Under the pieces are notes generated by a model. That model saw only the letters and a list, made by a program, of their open reading frames with translations, was not told the DNA's origin and did no database searches. From Iris pallida (taxonomy: Eukaryota > Streptophyta > Magnoliopsida > Asparagales > Iridaceae), in assembly GCA_029216955.1 (NCBI GenBank), contig JANAVB010029819.1:35488831-35552830 (forward strand): a stretch of DNA of 64,000 bases. The letters are read 5' to 3'. Made by a program: the position numbers and the translations under genes. Position 1 is the stretch's first letter; each line of letters starts with the position of its first letter. Below, in pieces: positions 47,901 to 61,093 of this stretch.

Positions 47901-50279
47901 AAGGAAAGGAAATCAACTCAGTTTTCAATATCTAGAAACCCATACAACATTATCAGTTCACAATTTCAGTTTAATGGCCTAGGCTTATTGTGTTCTCAGA
48001 TTTTGAATTCCTGTGACAGTGTCAACATGACTTATAATGCCTCTGTCTTAGTGTATGAGAAAATCAGTTCAAAGAAAGGAAAAGTGTGTCAGTTTCTAAT
48101 ATACAAATTGACATAGGAATTCTAATATTGAAACCAACATTCAGTCGCCATGAAATCAAATCAGTGAACTTAACAATGCATAAGATTTAGCATTAAAAAT
48201 CAGTCCTAGAAGAGGAAATCAATTTCCAGTTTTCAGAAGGACCATTCTCAGTTAGGGACATGGAAATCTTAGTTAATAAGACATTCAATTTAACATGGCT
48301 AATAACATTAAACTTCAGTTCAAGGAAAGGAATGAAAATCAATTCTCAGGATAAATCAGCGTAAAAAGTGTGTGTAATAACATTATTGCTCAGGAAAACC
48401 CCATGACAGTTCAACTAACCAACTGCCCTTTAGCCATTAGCAATCAAAATTCAAAATTCGAAACCTATTTGTCCCACACAAATCACAGTTAACATGTCCA
48501 TCATTCAACACATATGTAGGTAAATCTAACCTCAACATTTAATATAATTTTAACAGTTAAAAGCAATTTAAAAAAAACCAGAAATCAATTCAGCAAATGG
48601 GGTATCAGTCCCCTATAGAGATTCAGTGGTTCGACCCCAAAATCCAACATAAAACTCACTAATAATGGTTGGTAATTAATACAACATGTATACACGTGTC
48701 TTGTGTGTCCTCACGTGTCCATAAAACACGACACAGGCGTGTCTAATACGATACAAACACATGGGGTGCACCCAGTGTTGCACAGTATCGTGCAAACGTG
48801 CACGTGTCCATAGAACACGACACACGACACGTGGGGTTTCGTGGTCATGCCCACGTGTAGCCCATGTGTCAGGCTACACACACGACACCCTGAGAGGTGT
48901 CCACGATACGTGTTCGACCGTGTCCAACCGCGTGTCAGTGACAATTTCTGTGCATTTCAGTGCACTCGTGCGACCAGTGCGGGCCAGATATCTCCTTAAT
49001 CAATCAATAAAATCGTACAAAATTTTATGGGGCTCGTGTCAGTCATCAAAGGAATGCACACACAAAATTTTGTGTCCAGATGTGTCGTGTACATGGAGTT
49101 ATAGCCCCCGAGATGCAGGATACTGCACGCTGTTCAGAACAGCAAGTTCGTGTCCCCGTGTGGACACGACACAGTACGAAAATCACAGATTCATGACACG
49201 AAATCAAACATTACACCTAGTACTACAAATTCATTCGAACACATTTCAAAAATAAAGAAATAAATATGAGTGTGGCATTTCATCAAACACCTATATAGAT
49301 ATATTGATACGTGTCCGATACGGACACCAAACGAACACAAAACTTTGCAAAACCTATACCAACAGAGAGAGGACACCTAGGGCTTCCTAACCATGCAAAG
49401 AAAATGAAATTCTATGGAAGGAATAGGAAGTTACCTATATGTTCAATTTGCATGAAAGAGCTTCAAAAGGGGGTTTTCTTCTTGATGGCCAAGTGCTCCA
49501 AATTGGTCCCAACCTGAGATTTCTCTCCATGGATAGGAAATAGAGCTGGATTAGGAACTAATGCAAAAGACTAGAGGGAAAAAGGAATTAAAATAAAGAA
49601 ACTAGGGCTTGAGGAAGATTCCTATACCTTTCCTTCTACAAAATGTTGAAACTCAATAAAGAGGCAAGAACCCTAAATGAAGAGATTATTTATAGGGAGA
49701 AATAGCCCTAGGTGGCTGCCATGGGCTGATTATGGTTAGGGTTGGTTCATGGTGTGGGCCTATGGGCTATAAGTCTCAAGTCATTAATCATGACTTATGA
49801 AGTCATAAGCCATTTTAGCCTAATCAACTCCAAAACTCTCCAAACAAGTTCTAATGACTTAAACCTCACTAAATTAAGTCTAACCAAGTTTACTTAACCT
49901 AACCAAGTTGTCTTAACCTAGGTTAGTCACTAGGTTAGTCTTCTAGTCAACACTAGTCAAAGTCAACCTATAGGGTCAAAAATCAATTCTACTAAAAATC
50001 ACCAAAAATCGCTAAAAATCATATTGATTATAATAAATCCAAATAATAAATAATAATTCCAAATAATTCACAAAATTTCAAAACTGACCAAAATAACCCT
50101 CAATCTAGGAATGATAAACAAAACACTAGTAAGACACCAATTCATAAGTCATGTTTTAAAATAGTTTTTTTTAAAAGATTAAAAATCAATAAAAATCATA
50201 TAAAATTTTAGATATCATAATTAAATATTAAAATATAAAATTTCAAAATTATCCTCATTTTAGAAAACTGGGTGTTACA
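44956..50279 (-). repeat. 3' LTR of element L
   Basis: On the minus strand it starts TGTAACACCCAGTTTTC (50279) and ends GGGTGCGGGTCGTGACA (44956). A TATA box CCCTATAAATAATCTC lies at about 49684-49699, only ~580 bp from the start, so roughly 4.7 kb is R-U5. It holds a CACGTG-rich block (48690-48935), GTCAA repeats (46160-46290), a (TACA)n-like stretch (46560-46745) and a TG run (47318-47330). No convincing ORF is present. Confidence 0.9.
49683..49699 (-). promoter_or_regulatory. TATA box of the L 3' LTR
   Basis: The minus strand reads CCCTATAAATAATCTCT, followed by TAGGGTTCTTGCCTC. The same site lies at about 56060-56076 in the 5' LTR. Confidence 0.6.
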
Positions 50280-50652
50280 ATCCTACCCGCCTTATAAAAA
50301 TTTTGCCCTCGAAATTAAGATGGTAGCAGTCCTTCTAGGTCAAACACCCCACAATCAAAGTCTCAAACATACCGTCAGATAATCATATGCGTCTGTCCGA
50401 AATCATGTTATCCAGAGTCTTCATCATGCTAGTGAGCAAGTCTACGATAATCACAGAGTCCTTGACTAAGGTACGTACCCTTAGGTTCATGGTATTTAAA
50501 ATTTTCGCATTGCCGCATGCGACGGCAAAAATTTTAAATTCCCATACCCGAGAAATACATCCAAAATCTGACTACATGTCCTCACTATGCCAACTAACAC
50601 GACCATCGAAGATTCTTGATCCCATGATTTAGGCGACCTAGCCCATATGATT
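50280..50652 (-). other. 3' internal region and polypurine tract of L
   Basis: Next to the LTR the minus strand reads TTTCGAGGGCAAAATTTTTA then AAGGCGGGTAGGAT, the Tekay/Del-type end. The rest is shared with E at 61095-61470, including a GATAATCACAGAGTCCT block. Confidence 0.8.
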
Positions 50653-51110
50653 TATCTCAGAAGAAAATCCACATAACACCAAAAACAACAGGACAAAATT
50701 GATAAATCAACAAGGAACAGGGAGAGTCGAATTTCAAGACAGCTATAAGAGGCAATTGCGGAAATAAAATCAAAAGAACGAAACCTGCAACTAGATCTCC
50801 AACGGCCTGTGCATCCTTGACTGTCCTGATGATAGCTCGCCCTGCTTGTTTCCCTTGGTCTGCTGCTGATGCTGCATGAATCACCACTGCTGAAAGAAAT
50901 CAGAAATGACGGGAGAAAATCTCTATACAGATAGAGGTGCACCTCCAATGTAGCAGAAATGCCAACCTGAGTCGGCACAACAGAAGCTGCAGTCTCGAGG
51001 CCCTGATGAACAGGACGAGAGGTGGCCAGCCTCTCGATAGTATCCCCCGAACCGAAACGATGAGATCGTGTCTTGTAACCATCATGAAGACAGATCAAAA
51101 CAAGAAGCAA
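50652..51110 (-). pseudogene. Gag remnant of element L
   Basis: Two overlapping frames remain. One has a gag N-terminal-like segment LATSRPVHQGLETAASVV. The other (50657-50887) has QGKQAGRAIIRTVKDAQAV then GDLVAG, matching the gag end and pre-protease segment of E (GRAFTMTVEDTKAV) and the VVAGTI region of T. The capsid and zinc knuckles are gone. Coding similarity stops right at the LVAG position where the protease would begin, and the sequence passes into 3' noncoding DNA. Confidence 0.55.
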
Positions 51111-51296
51111 TTTCTGAGAATGAAGCGAAAATCATTGAGGACAGTTTATATTCAAGGGAAGTCAATAAGCAGCAAATTTAGATAAGAGGAATCCGATTAA
51201 GAGTTTTTCCTAATGTGATTGAGTACCTCCAAAAATAATCCTAATCCTGCTGTAGGCTGTAGTGGTACTCTAGTTCGAATACCACTACACAAACTC

Positions 51297-51315
51297 GACC
51301 AGCATGGGCCACCAC
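51297..51315 (-). promoter_or_regulatory. Candidate primer-binding site or leader motif of L
   Basis: The minus strand reads GTGGTGGCCCATGCTGGTC beginning 9 nt after the 5' LTR. It is the same motif as in F and T with one substitution. Confidence 0.4.
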
Positions 51316-51323
51316 TAAAAATG

Positions 51324-54300
51324 TGTCACGACCCGCACCCACTGTGAGGGTACGAGAGCGTAACAACGCCCAGCCTACGCCGCATTGTCGGCGGTAGAAC
51401 GCTATTCTAGGTCATAAACTATAACTAACATAATATGAAAACTCTCCATAAGGAGGCCAACACAGAGGTACAACTCAATCACAATCTAGAGAGATAGGAT
51501 ATGGCACGATAAAATAGACAAGAGAATCCTCAACTGAGGTACAACAGAAAAAAAGTACAAGTCTCAACACCTCTACAATATACAACTCTGAAACCAAGAC
51601 AACAGCTAAACATGAAGAGAAATAGTCTAAGACATCTACACTATACAAGGTATCATCCTGAGCAGCTGCCTGAACATCCTCAGGGGTCCAGGTCGCGAGT
51701 GTCATCTAGGCAAGCTCCAAGTAAGGGTGCAGGGTTCCTCATCATCCTCTGTAAAATTTTTAACAGGTCCAGTCAGGACGGGAGCGAGCACAATACATCT
51801 CAACAGTTCATAGCAGGTTAGAAAATATAATCATACAGTAAAGTAAGGTATAAATACTGAAGGAAATGCAGTATGTAATCAGAGAGAGAACTGTAATAGA
51901 AATATCTACTATACATAGAGAACTAATAGTGACTAGTGAGTCAGAGTAAAATATAAACATGTGAATGGCATAGGAGGTTCATGACTACAGCTAAGGAAGT
52001 GGTTCATGACTACAGCTACTTGGATAATATTCACATGTCTATTTCTACTCCCCCAACCCCAATCAATACACAAAGATCCGTTCAAGTTATGTTAAGGTTC
52101 GTGAAACTTCACATGGCTCATAAAATGAGTGATACGTGAAGGTGATTCATGGGGGCTCTGTGAACATGAGAGTACATGTGTCACAGGCGGTTCGTGAATC
52201 AGAGGAAGCATAGAGATACGTGATGATTCGTGAAACGCACAAAACATGCTGTATCCGATGCTCCCGAGGGGGATAACATCTCATGAAAGGATCTATATAG
52301 TACCAATCCGTGTGACCAACGTGACAGTATCAAGTAAAGTAATTTAAAGCAGGAAAATAATTCTAAACAGGATATGAAATGATCAGAGAATGTACTCGCC
52401 TCGTATCTGAATGTCTGAAGTAAATGTACTGTCCGAGATGAGGTACCTGACTCCTAGTTAGAGCAACACAAGTCAAGATGTATACAGAGGGTGATATATG
52501 AAATGTACAATACATCTGCATGCTGTCTAGGTCAAACTAGACCAAAGTCAACTCTCGGTCAACTCTAGTCAACTAGACTAGTCAAACTAGGTCAACTAGG
52601 TTAAGTCCTAGCCCAAACAAGTCTAACAAGTCTCACTAGGCCTAACCAAGCCTAGGCTAGCAATCAAATACAAGCACAAGCCAATCCAAGCTAATCACAC
52701 ACAACATATATATGGAGAGATAAGGTATGAGTGAACATGTAGGAAAAGCCAAGTGCGACATGCATCAATGTGAACTAGTGTCATAGTGATAGTGTCAACA
52801 TAGTGTCATAGCAATGTGTAGAAAAATAGTGTAAGGGTACATGAGGTGAGTATTGGGTTGTTAACATAGAACATTGCATCACCTTCACTCAACTTGCATT
52901 TACCTTCATTCATTCATGTATTCCTACTATACATCCATACATTTATTATTACATGCCTATATACATTACATGGGGTACATTACATAGATTATATTACTTT
53001 ACATTGATACATGCCTATATATATTCATACATGTATGCATACATTAATATATATACATATATGCCTTCATATATGTATACATACATATCCTACATCATCA
53101 ACATACATCATATATACACATCATGCATTATTTAAAACAGTGCAATGACCAATCCCTATTCATTCTCAGGTTTGAGGCTATCAATCATGGGGTTAATAAG
53201 GCTAATGTGGACTGTTTTGTAGGGGACTGTCATGGTGTATGTATGGACAGGTATTTGGCTTGATTAGGCTTACTTTATGGGCATGCAATGGCTTACCATG
53301 GGGTCAATTGTGGTCAGGCAAGTGGGGACTTGTTTGCTGTCAAAGGGGCTAACAATGGGTGGTTAAGCGACTGATTTAAGTGACAGGAAAAAGGGAGGCT
53401 ATGGCTACAGCTGCTGTCCACATGTGGACTGGTATTTGGTGATTTAAAAGACTTGAAATGGCTGTCATTTGGCTATTAGTATGGACTGAAAGGGGAGGCT
53501 AACAATGGGACTAAATGGACTGGAATTGGGGGGGCCAAATGGCTGTCAATGGGACAGCACATTGGGGTGAATCTTGGACAGCATATAGCTGGGTTCAGGG
53601 CTAAGTTTAGGCTGGTTAGGGTGTCAAGTTTAGGGGCTAGTATGGACAGGTAATAGGCTAGTGTTAGGGCTGTCCTCAGGAGCCATTTATAGGCTGTGTG
53701 TGTGTGTGCTGAATTAATGTGTGTGCACAGAGCCTGTGAGCATGGTGAAGTAAAAAACCTGTGTGTCTCAGTCCAGGAAATGAATGTGGGTTCTCAGGAA
53801 TCTTAAACAGTGTGTATCCATAGCTCTCAGTTATCTACATTCCCATTTCAGTCACATACAATACTCAAAGTCAGTGAACTTCAGTTTAACATATCGAAAT
53901 ATCATATCAAAATTTACATTATTAATTCAAATCCTATTTTAGTTTTACATATCAATTTCAGTTTTAACCCATAGAACATGTATTACAAAACAAAACTCCA
54001 ATTCAGTGTACAGTTAAGAACATGTAGGAAAGAAATCCTCAGGTTTTTATTTAGGAAAAATCACAGTTCATCCATTTTTAGTTTCCAACTTATAAACCAA
54101 ACAACCCTCCTCAAGTTCATATGCAAAAGTCTGTTAATGAATTTCAGGTTTCAGTTTTAACAGAAATGAAAGGAATTCAATAACAGTTCAAAACATCTCA
54201 ACCTAAATTCGAATTCTACATTCCATCCTACCATTCAACAACAATAACTGAACCAACAATTAGATCACAGTTTTTAGAAAGGGAAGGAAATCAACTCAGT

Positions 54301-56656
54301 TTTCAATATCCAGAAACCCATACAACATTATCAGTTCACAATTTCAGTTTAATGGCCTAGGCTTATTGTGTTCTCAGATTTTGAATTCCTGTGACAGTGT
54401 CAACATGACTTATAATGCCTCTGTCTTAGTGTATGAGAAAATCAGTTCAAAGAAAGGAAAAGTGTGTCAGTTTCTAATATACAAATTAACATAGGAATTC
54501 TAATATTGAAACCAACATTCAGTCACCATGAAATCAAATCAGTGAACTTAACAATGCATAAGATTTAGCATTAAAAATCAGTCCTAGAAGAGGAAATCAA
54601 TTTCCAGTTTTCAGAAGGACCATTCTCAGTTAGGGACATGGAAATCTTAGTTAATAAGACATTCAATTTAACATGGCTAATAACATTAAACTTCAGTTCA
54701 AGGAAAGGAATGAAAATCAATTCTCAGGATAAATCAGTGTAAAAAGTGTGTGTAATAACATTATTGCTCAGGAAAACCCCATGACAGTTCAACTAACCAA
54801 CTGCCCTTTAGCCATTAGCAATCAAAATTCAAAATTCGAAACCTATTTGTCCCACACAAATCACAGTTAATATGTCCATCATTCAACACATATGTAGGTA
54901 AATCTAACCTCAACATTTAATATCATTTTAACAGTTAAAAGCAATTTAAAAAAAACCAGAAATCAATTCAGCAAATGGGGTATCAGTCCCCTATAGAGAT
55001 TCAGTGGTTCGACCCCAAAATCCAACATAAAACTCACTAATAATGGTTGGTAATTAATACAACAAGTATACACGTGTCTTGTGTGTCCTCACGTGTCCAT
55101 AAAATACGACACAGGCGTGTCTAATACGATTCAAACACATGGGGTGCACCCAGTGTTGCACAGTATCGTGCACACGTGCACGTGTCCATAGAACACGACA
55201 CATGACACGTGGGGTCTCGTGGTCATGCCCACGTGTAGCCCACGTGTCAGGCTACACACACGACACCCTGAGAGGTGTCCATGACACGTGTTCGACCGTG
55301 TCCAACCGCGTGTCAGTGACAATTGCTGTGCGTTTCAGTGCACTCGTACGACCAGTGCGGGCCAGATATCTTCTTAATCAATCAATAAAATCCTACGAAA
55401 TTTTATAGGGCTCGTGTCTGTCATCAAAGGAATGCACACACAAAATTTTATGTCCAGATGTGTCGTGTACAGGGAGTTATAGCCCCCGAGATGCAGGATA
55501 CTGCACGCTGTTCAGAACAGCAAGTTCGTGTCCCCGTGTGGACACGACACAGTACGAAAATCACAGATTCATGACACGAAATCAAACACTACACCTAGTA
55601 CTACAAATTCATTCGAACACATTTCAAAAATAAAGAAATAAATATGAGTGTGGCATTTCATCAAACACCTATATAGATACATTGATACGTGTCCGATACG
55701 GACACCAGACGAACACAAAACTTTGCAAAACCTATACCAACATAGAGAGGACACCTAGGGCTTCCTAACCATGCAAAGAAAACGAAATTCTATGGAAGGA
55801 ATAGAAAGTTGCCTATATGTTCAATTTGCATGAAAGAGCTTCAAAAGGGGGTTTTCTTCTTGATGGCCAAGTGCTCCAAATTGGTCCCAATCTGAGATTT
55901 CTCTCCATGGACAGGAAATAGAGCTGGATTAGGAACTAATGCAAAAGACTAGAGGGAAAAAGGAATTAAAATAAAGAAACTAGGGCTTGAGGAAGATTCC
56001 TATACCTTTCCTTCTACAAAATGTTGAAACTCAATAAAGAGGCAAGAACCCTAAATGAAGAGATTATTTATAGGGAGAAATAGCCCTAGGTGGCTGCCAT
56101 GGGCTGATTATGGTTAGGGTTGGTTCATGGTGTGGGCCTATGGGCTATAAGTCTCAAGTCATTAATCATGACTTATGAAGTCATAAGCCATTTTAGCCTA
56201 ATCAACTCCAAAACTCTCCAAACAAGTTCTAATGACTTAAACCTCACTAAATTAAGTCTAACCAAGTTTACTTAACCTAACCAAGTTGTCTTAACCTAGG
56301 TTAGTCACTAGGTTAGTCTTCTAGTCAACACTAGTCAAAGTCAACCTATAGGGTCAAAAATCAATTCTACTAAAAATCACCAAAAATCACTAAAAATCAT
56401 ATTAATTATAATAAATCCAAATAATAAATAATAATTCCAAATAATTCACAAAATTTCAAAAATGACCAAAATAACCCTCAATCTAGGAATGATAAACAAA
56501 ACACTAGTAAGACACCAATTCATAAGTCATGTTTTAAAATAGTTTTTTTTAAAAGATTAAAAATCAATAAAAATCATATAAAATTTTAGATATCATAATT
56601 AAATATTAAAATATAAAATTTCAAAATTATCCTCATTTTAGAAACTGGGTGTTACA
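51324..56656 (-). repeat. 5' LTR of element L
   Basis: It is 5333 bp and aligns end to end with 44956-50279, with the same TATA box, CACGTG block (55066-55315) and repeats. Confidence 0.9.
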
Positions 56657-57534
56657 GTTGTAACCCTTCTCCTGAACAGAACCTAGCCTCCAATCAAGGT
56701 ATAATATAAGAGCATGTAGAACATGTGAAATATAAGAGAAAATCAACGAGAAATATATAACAGGATGTGAGTACTGAATAGGACCACAATTTATAAGATG
56801 ACTTGGAAACTATTTGGAAACTAAGTTACAACCCGTAAACCAAACAAGGACCGGGATTGTAACCCTTCTCCTGGACAGAACTTAGCCTCTTATAATAAAT
56901 AAATATAAAATATGCCTTAAATTATTAGTACATTATGTTATTGGCTTAGGAAACATGATAAGGCTTTCCATCTGACCGGCTATGAACAAGTGTACAACGG
57001 AGCAGGATAAGGCCGAACACCATGGAAAGCTATGAACAAGTAGGGTAAGGCTTTACCCATCGTGAGGCGAGGGTATAGCTATGAACAAGTAACAAGTACA
57101 AGTGTGAGGAACAAGTAGGTATTTTGATCACACAACTACTAATAACTCCCCATCCCCGAATAGTATAATGGATCCGGACATGACCCGTCATGACACGGGA
57201 CTCAAGAGCAAGGGGCCAGTCCGCTCCCAAGTCCATGTCTATACAAGTACAAGTAACAAGTCGTGTCATGTACCAATATACCAAGTAATCCAGAAACAAC
57301 ATCTCATGACAGGATCCGACATATACTTGTCCGTGAACCATCGTGTTAGGAATTAAGTAAGACACTACAACTAAATCGGATATAGCAGATATCAAGACAA
57401 TAAAAACTATCAGTGAATGTACTCGCCTGTGGTCCTGAGCTGATAAGGTAAACAGATGCTCAGAGTAATCACAGACCTAAAGATGAGATATCATGAGTCC
57501 AAACAGGGTTTAATAATGAAAGAAAAGATAATCT

Positions 57535-57920
57535 AGTCATGATAAGCAAGTCTAAGTCAAAACTAGGTCAAACTAAGTCATACCAAGCTAAACTAGGTCA
57601 TACTAGGTCATACTGAGCCAAACTGGGTCACACTAGGACAACCAAGGTCAACAAAGTCACAGAAAGTCTATCCAAGTCAAACTAGGTCAATCTGGGTCAA
57701 GGATTGACTTATAGTTGACTTTTGGTCAACTGGTCAACTCTGGTCAACTCTAGTCAACTCTAGGTCAATCCTAGGTCAAACTAGTCTACTATTGACTAAC
57801 TATTGACTTTCAGTCAACTGGTCAACTCTGGTTTGGTTTCGGATCAATTCAAGTCATTATTAGGCTAAGTTTGACTTTCGGTTGACTTTCGTTGACTTTT
57901 GGTCAAAACGGTCAACCGAG
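57535..57920. repeat. Degenerate GTCAA(C/A)TCTAG / AGGTCAAACT array in LTR E
   Basis: Dozens of GTCAA words occur in roughly 8-12-bp steps. On the element's strand they read TTGAC, often TTGACC or TTGACT. Related but shorter arrays occur at 46160-46290, 52530-52660 and 62640-62800. Confidence 0.8.
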
Positions 57921-58504
57921 GTCAAAACTAGTCTAAGGGCACTAATCCTAACCATTACCAACTAAAAGAACCTATTTCTAGCTACATCTTAAACTATCTA
58001 ATTCAAAACTTACAATTACCCATTACCTTAACTTACCTAATTACCTTACCAAGGTAAACTCATAACTAAGTCTCTACCTTAGTTTCTAGGCTAAACTATA
58101 CCTCAACATGGTATCCTAACACCATGCCCTCGTATCTTGATACCATGCCATGGTATCTTGATACTCTAACTTCCTATCTTAAAGGTATCCTAATACCTTG
58201 CTCCTCTCATAGGGTAAATATTATATACCCTATGATACCTCCTTGGTATCATAAGATAACTCAATCTCCTACTCTCATACTAGCCCATAACCAAATCTAT
58301 AACACTATATATATAATCATATTACTCAAATACCAACCCTCTCATCTATATCTTACCTTCTAATATAAAAACCCTTAACATGAACCATTACCTACTCATA
58401 TTCTAACTTACCTTATCGTATAAATTAACTCAACTAACACCACTTAAAACATTCATTAACATGTCACCTATATGGGGGTTATATAGGGGGTATATAGTGG
58501 TCAA

Positions 58505-59115
58505 GAGGGGTGAAATGGAGATGAAATGGAATGGGATATGAATGAGGTGGGGACTATTATGTGAATGTGAAGATGGTATGGACTGTTGGCAAGGTTAACA
58601 TATTGGACTGAATGTATAAGAAATTTATGGACTGAACTTGATACTGAAATGGGGGGAAAGACTGAATGGACTGAATGAATGGATGGAATGAATGTTTGAA
58701 TGTATGAAATGAATGGAAGAATGGCTGGAATGAATGAAGAATAAATGACTGTATGGATAGATGAATTGATGACTGAAATATATGGAAGAATGAATGCAAA
58801 AATGAATGCATTGATGTATGAATGGAATGAATGAAAGAATGAAGGACTGAATGAATGAATGAATTTGGTGGATGAATGAATGAAAGAATGCACGAATAAT
58901 TGGAAGAATGAATGGGTGAAATGAATGGCTAAATGGATGATAAAATGGGTGGAAAAATGGATGATGAAATGGGGAGGGAAATCTTGCTACTGCTACTGCA
59001 ATATGCAGCAGCTACTGCTGCTGATACAACTGCTGTTTACTGTGCAGTCCCCATTGGGGACTGCTGCTGCTGCTACTGCCGTGGTCTGCAATCCCCTGTG
59101 GGGACTGCTACTGAT
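58505..59115. repeat. GAATGAATG-type simple repeat, then CTG-rich block with hairpins
   Basis: 58505-58930 is built of degenerate GGAATGAATGAAT words. 58985-59115 is rich in CTGCTA/CTGCTG and contains GTCCCCATTGGGGAC and a diverged copy, CCCCTGTGGGG. ORFs across both are repeat artefacts. Confidence 0.85.
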
Positions 59116-59413
59116 GCCTATGCTGGGCTGATCCCCCTCTTCTTCTCTACCTATCCACTCTCTAAATCCCTCAAACTCTCAACTCCTCCCTATCTATCTC
59201 ACTCTCTAACTCACATTCTCTACTCTCTCTTCTCACTCTCTATATTTTTTCTCTAACACCCTCTATAAACCACAACAACACCTACCCATATACATATGTA
59301 CATACATATGTATAGAGACACTCAATATAATATATACATGAATATATATCTATATATGATACATGAAAATAGACACACACCCTCATACCATTGCATATAT
59401 ATACATGGGCACT

Positions 59414-60079
<666 letters not shown>

Positions 60080-61093
60080 TATATAGACACACTCAATATA
60101 TATATCTATATATAAGATACACACACACATGAAAGTATACATATAGACACAAAATAATATATATATATGGACACACAAGAACACATCTCATGACACAAAA
60201 ATCTGAGATTATAACATGAAATAAATTATTCAAACATAAAGACAACACAAAGTGTGTCCAAATTGGGGGTTTTCCCACATGGACACAACCCACACAACAA
60301 GGACACTCCTAATAACTCCAAATGGACACGAAATGGATACAAATGGAGACACAACCATGGGGGTCATTCCTACGGGTTCAAAATAATCCTAAATCCATGT
60401 AGGAATGAAATAGAGGAGAGATTATACCTTCCGGGAGATCAAAACCAAAGAAACTCCTCCCGATACGAAACCGACACGAAGAGATCTCCAAATGGACACG
60501 AACCAAAGCCAAATCCTCGCAAACTTGGCTAGCACCCTTTCTTCATGGATTAGAGAAGAAATGAAGAAGATTTGGTGGAAGAAGGGATTGATTTGGAGAT
60601 GAAATCAATGGTGGTTCCTCTTAAAATTTGGGGAAGAACATGAGAGAGAAATTTGTGGATGAGAACAAATGAAATGACTCACCCCCTTCTCCCCCAAGTG
60701 GCCGACCACAACTAGCCTAGGTGTCCCCCCTTGGTAAAGTCTAAAACTCCCCTATTCTCCTTAATGGTTCAACTTAAGTTAGGCTTTTGGTTGGAGGCTA
60801 AATTAGTCTAGTTTAAGTCTCTAATCAACCCAACCTAATCGTAATTATTTAGTCTAACTAAAGTAACATAAATATTGTCATATGTGGGCCATGTCTAACT
60901 AATTAGTAGGTCCCACAAGAGTCATAGCTATCCCGGGTCCCCGATACAAGTCGAATTGAGTTGAAATTCAAACCCGACTCAAATAACCCCAAAACAATAT
61001 CATAAATAATAAAATAAATTTCAAAAATATTCAAAAATATTCAAAAATGAAAAATGACCAAAATACCCCTGTTTTTGAAAACTGGGGGTGACA

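Larger units (their letters stand above)
44956..56656 (-). mobile_element. Element L: non-coding Gypsy derivative with 5.3-kb LTRs, 11.7 kb
   Basis: Two near-identical LTRs (44956-50279, 5324 bp; 51324-56656, 5333 bp) enclose only 1044 bp. The target duplication is GTTAT/GTTGT (44951-44955 and 56657-56661), with one mismatch. LTR ends, polypurine tract and the leader motif place it on the minus strand as a Tekay-related Gypsy derivative. It encodes no enzyme. By eye the first ~560 LTR bases show about 16 differences, with fewer elsewhere. Confidence 0.9.

Noticed and set aside
48605..48650. tRNA or SINE-like B box (GGTTCGACCCC) in the L LTR
   Set aside because: No matching A box at the right distance and no cloverleaf. 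It occurs in both LTRs as ordinary LTR sequence.
48761..49255. 164-codon ORF in the L LTR
   Set aside because: It translates the CACGTG-rich block, with overlapping open frames on both strands. The second LTR copy has a shorter version.
58501..58893. 130-codon Ser/His/Phe-rich ORF on the minus strand
   Set aside because: Product of the GAATGAATG simple repeat.
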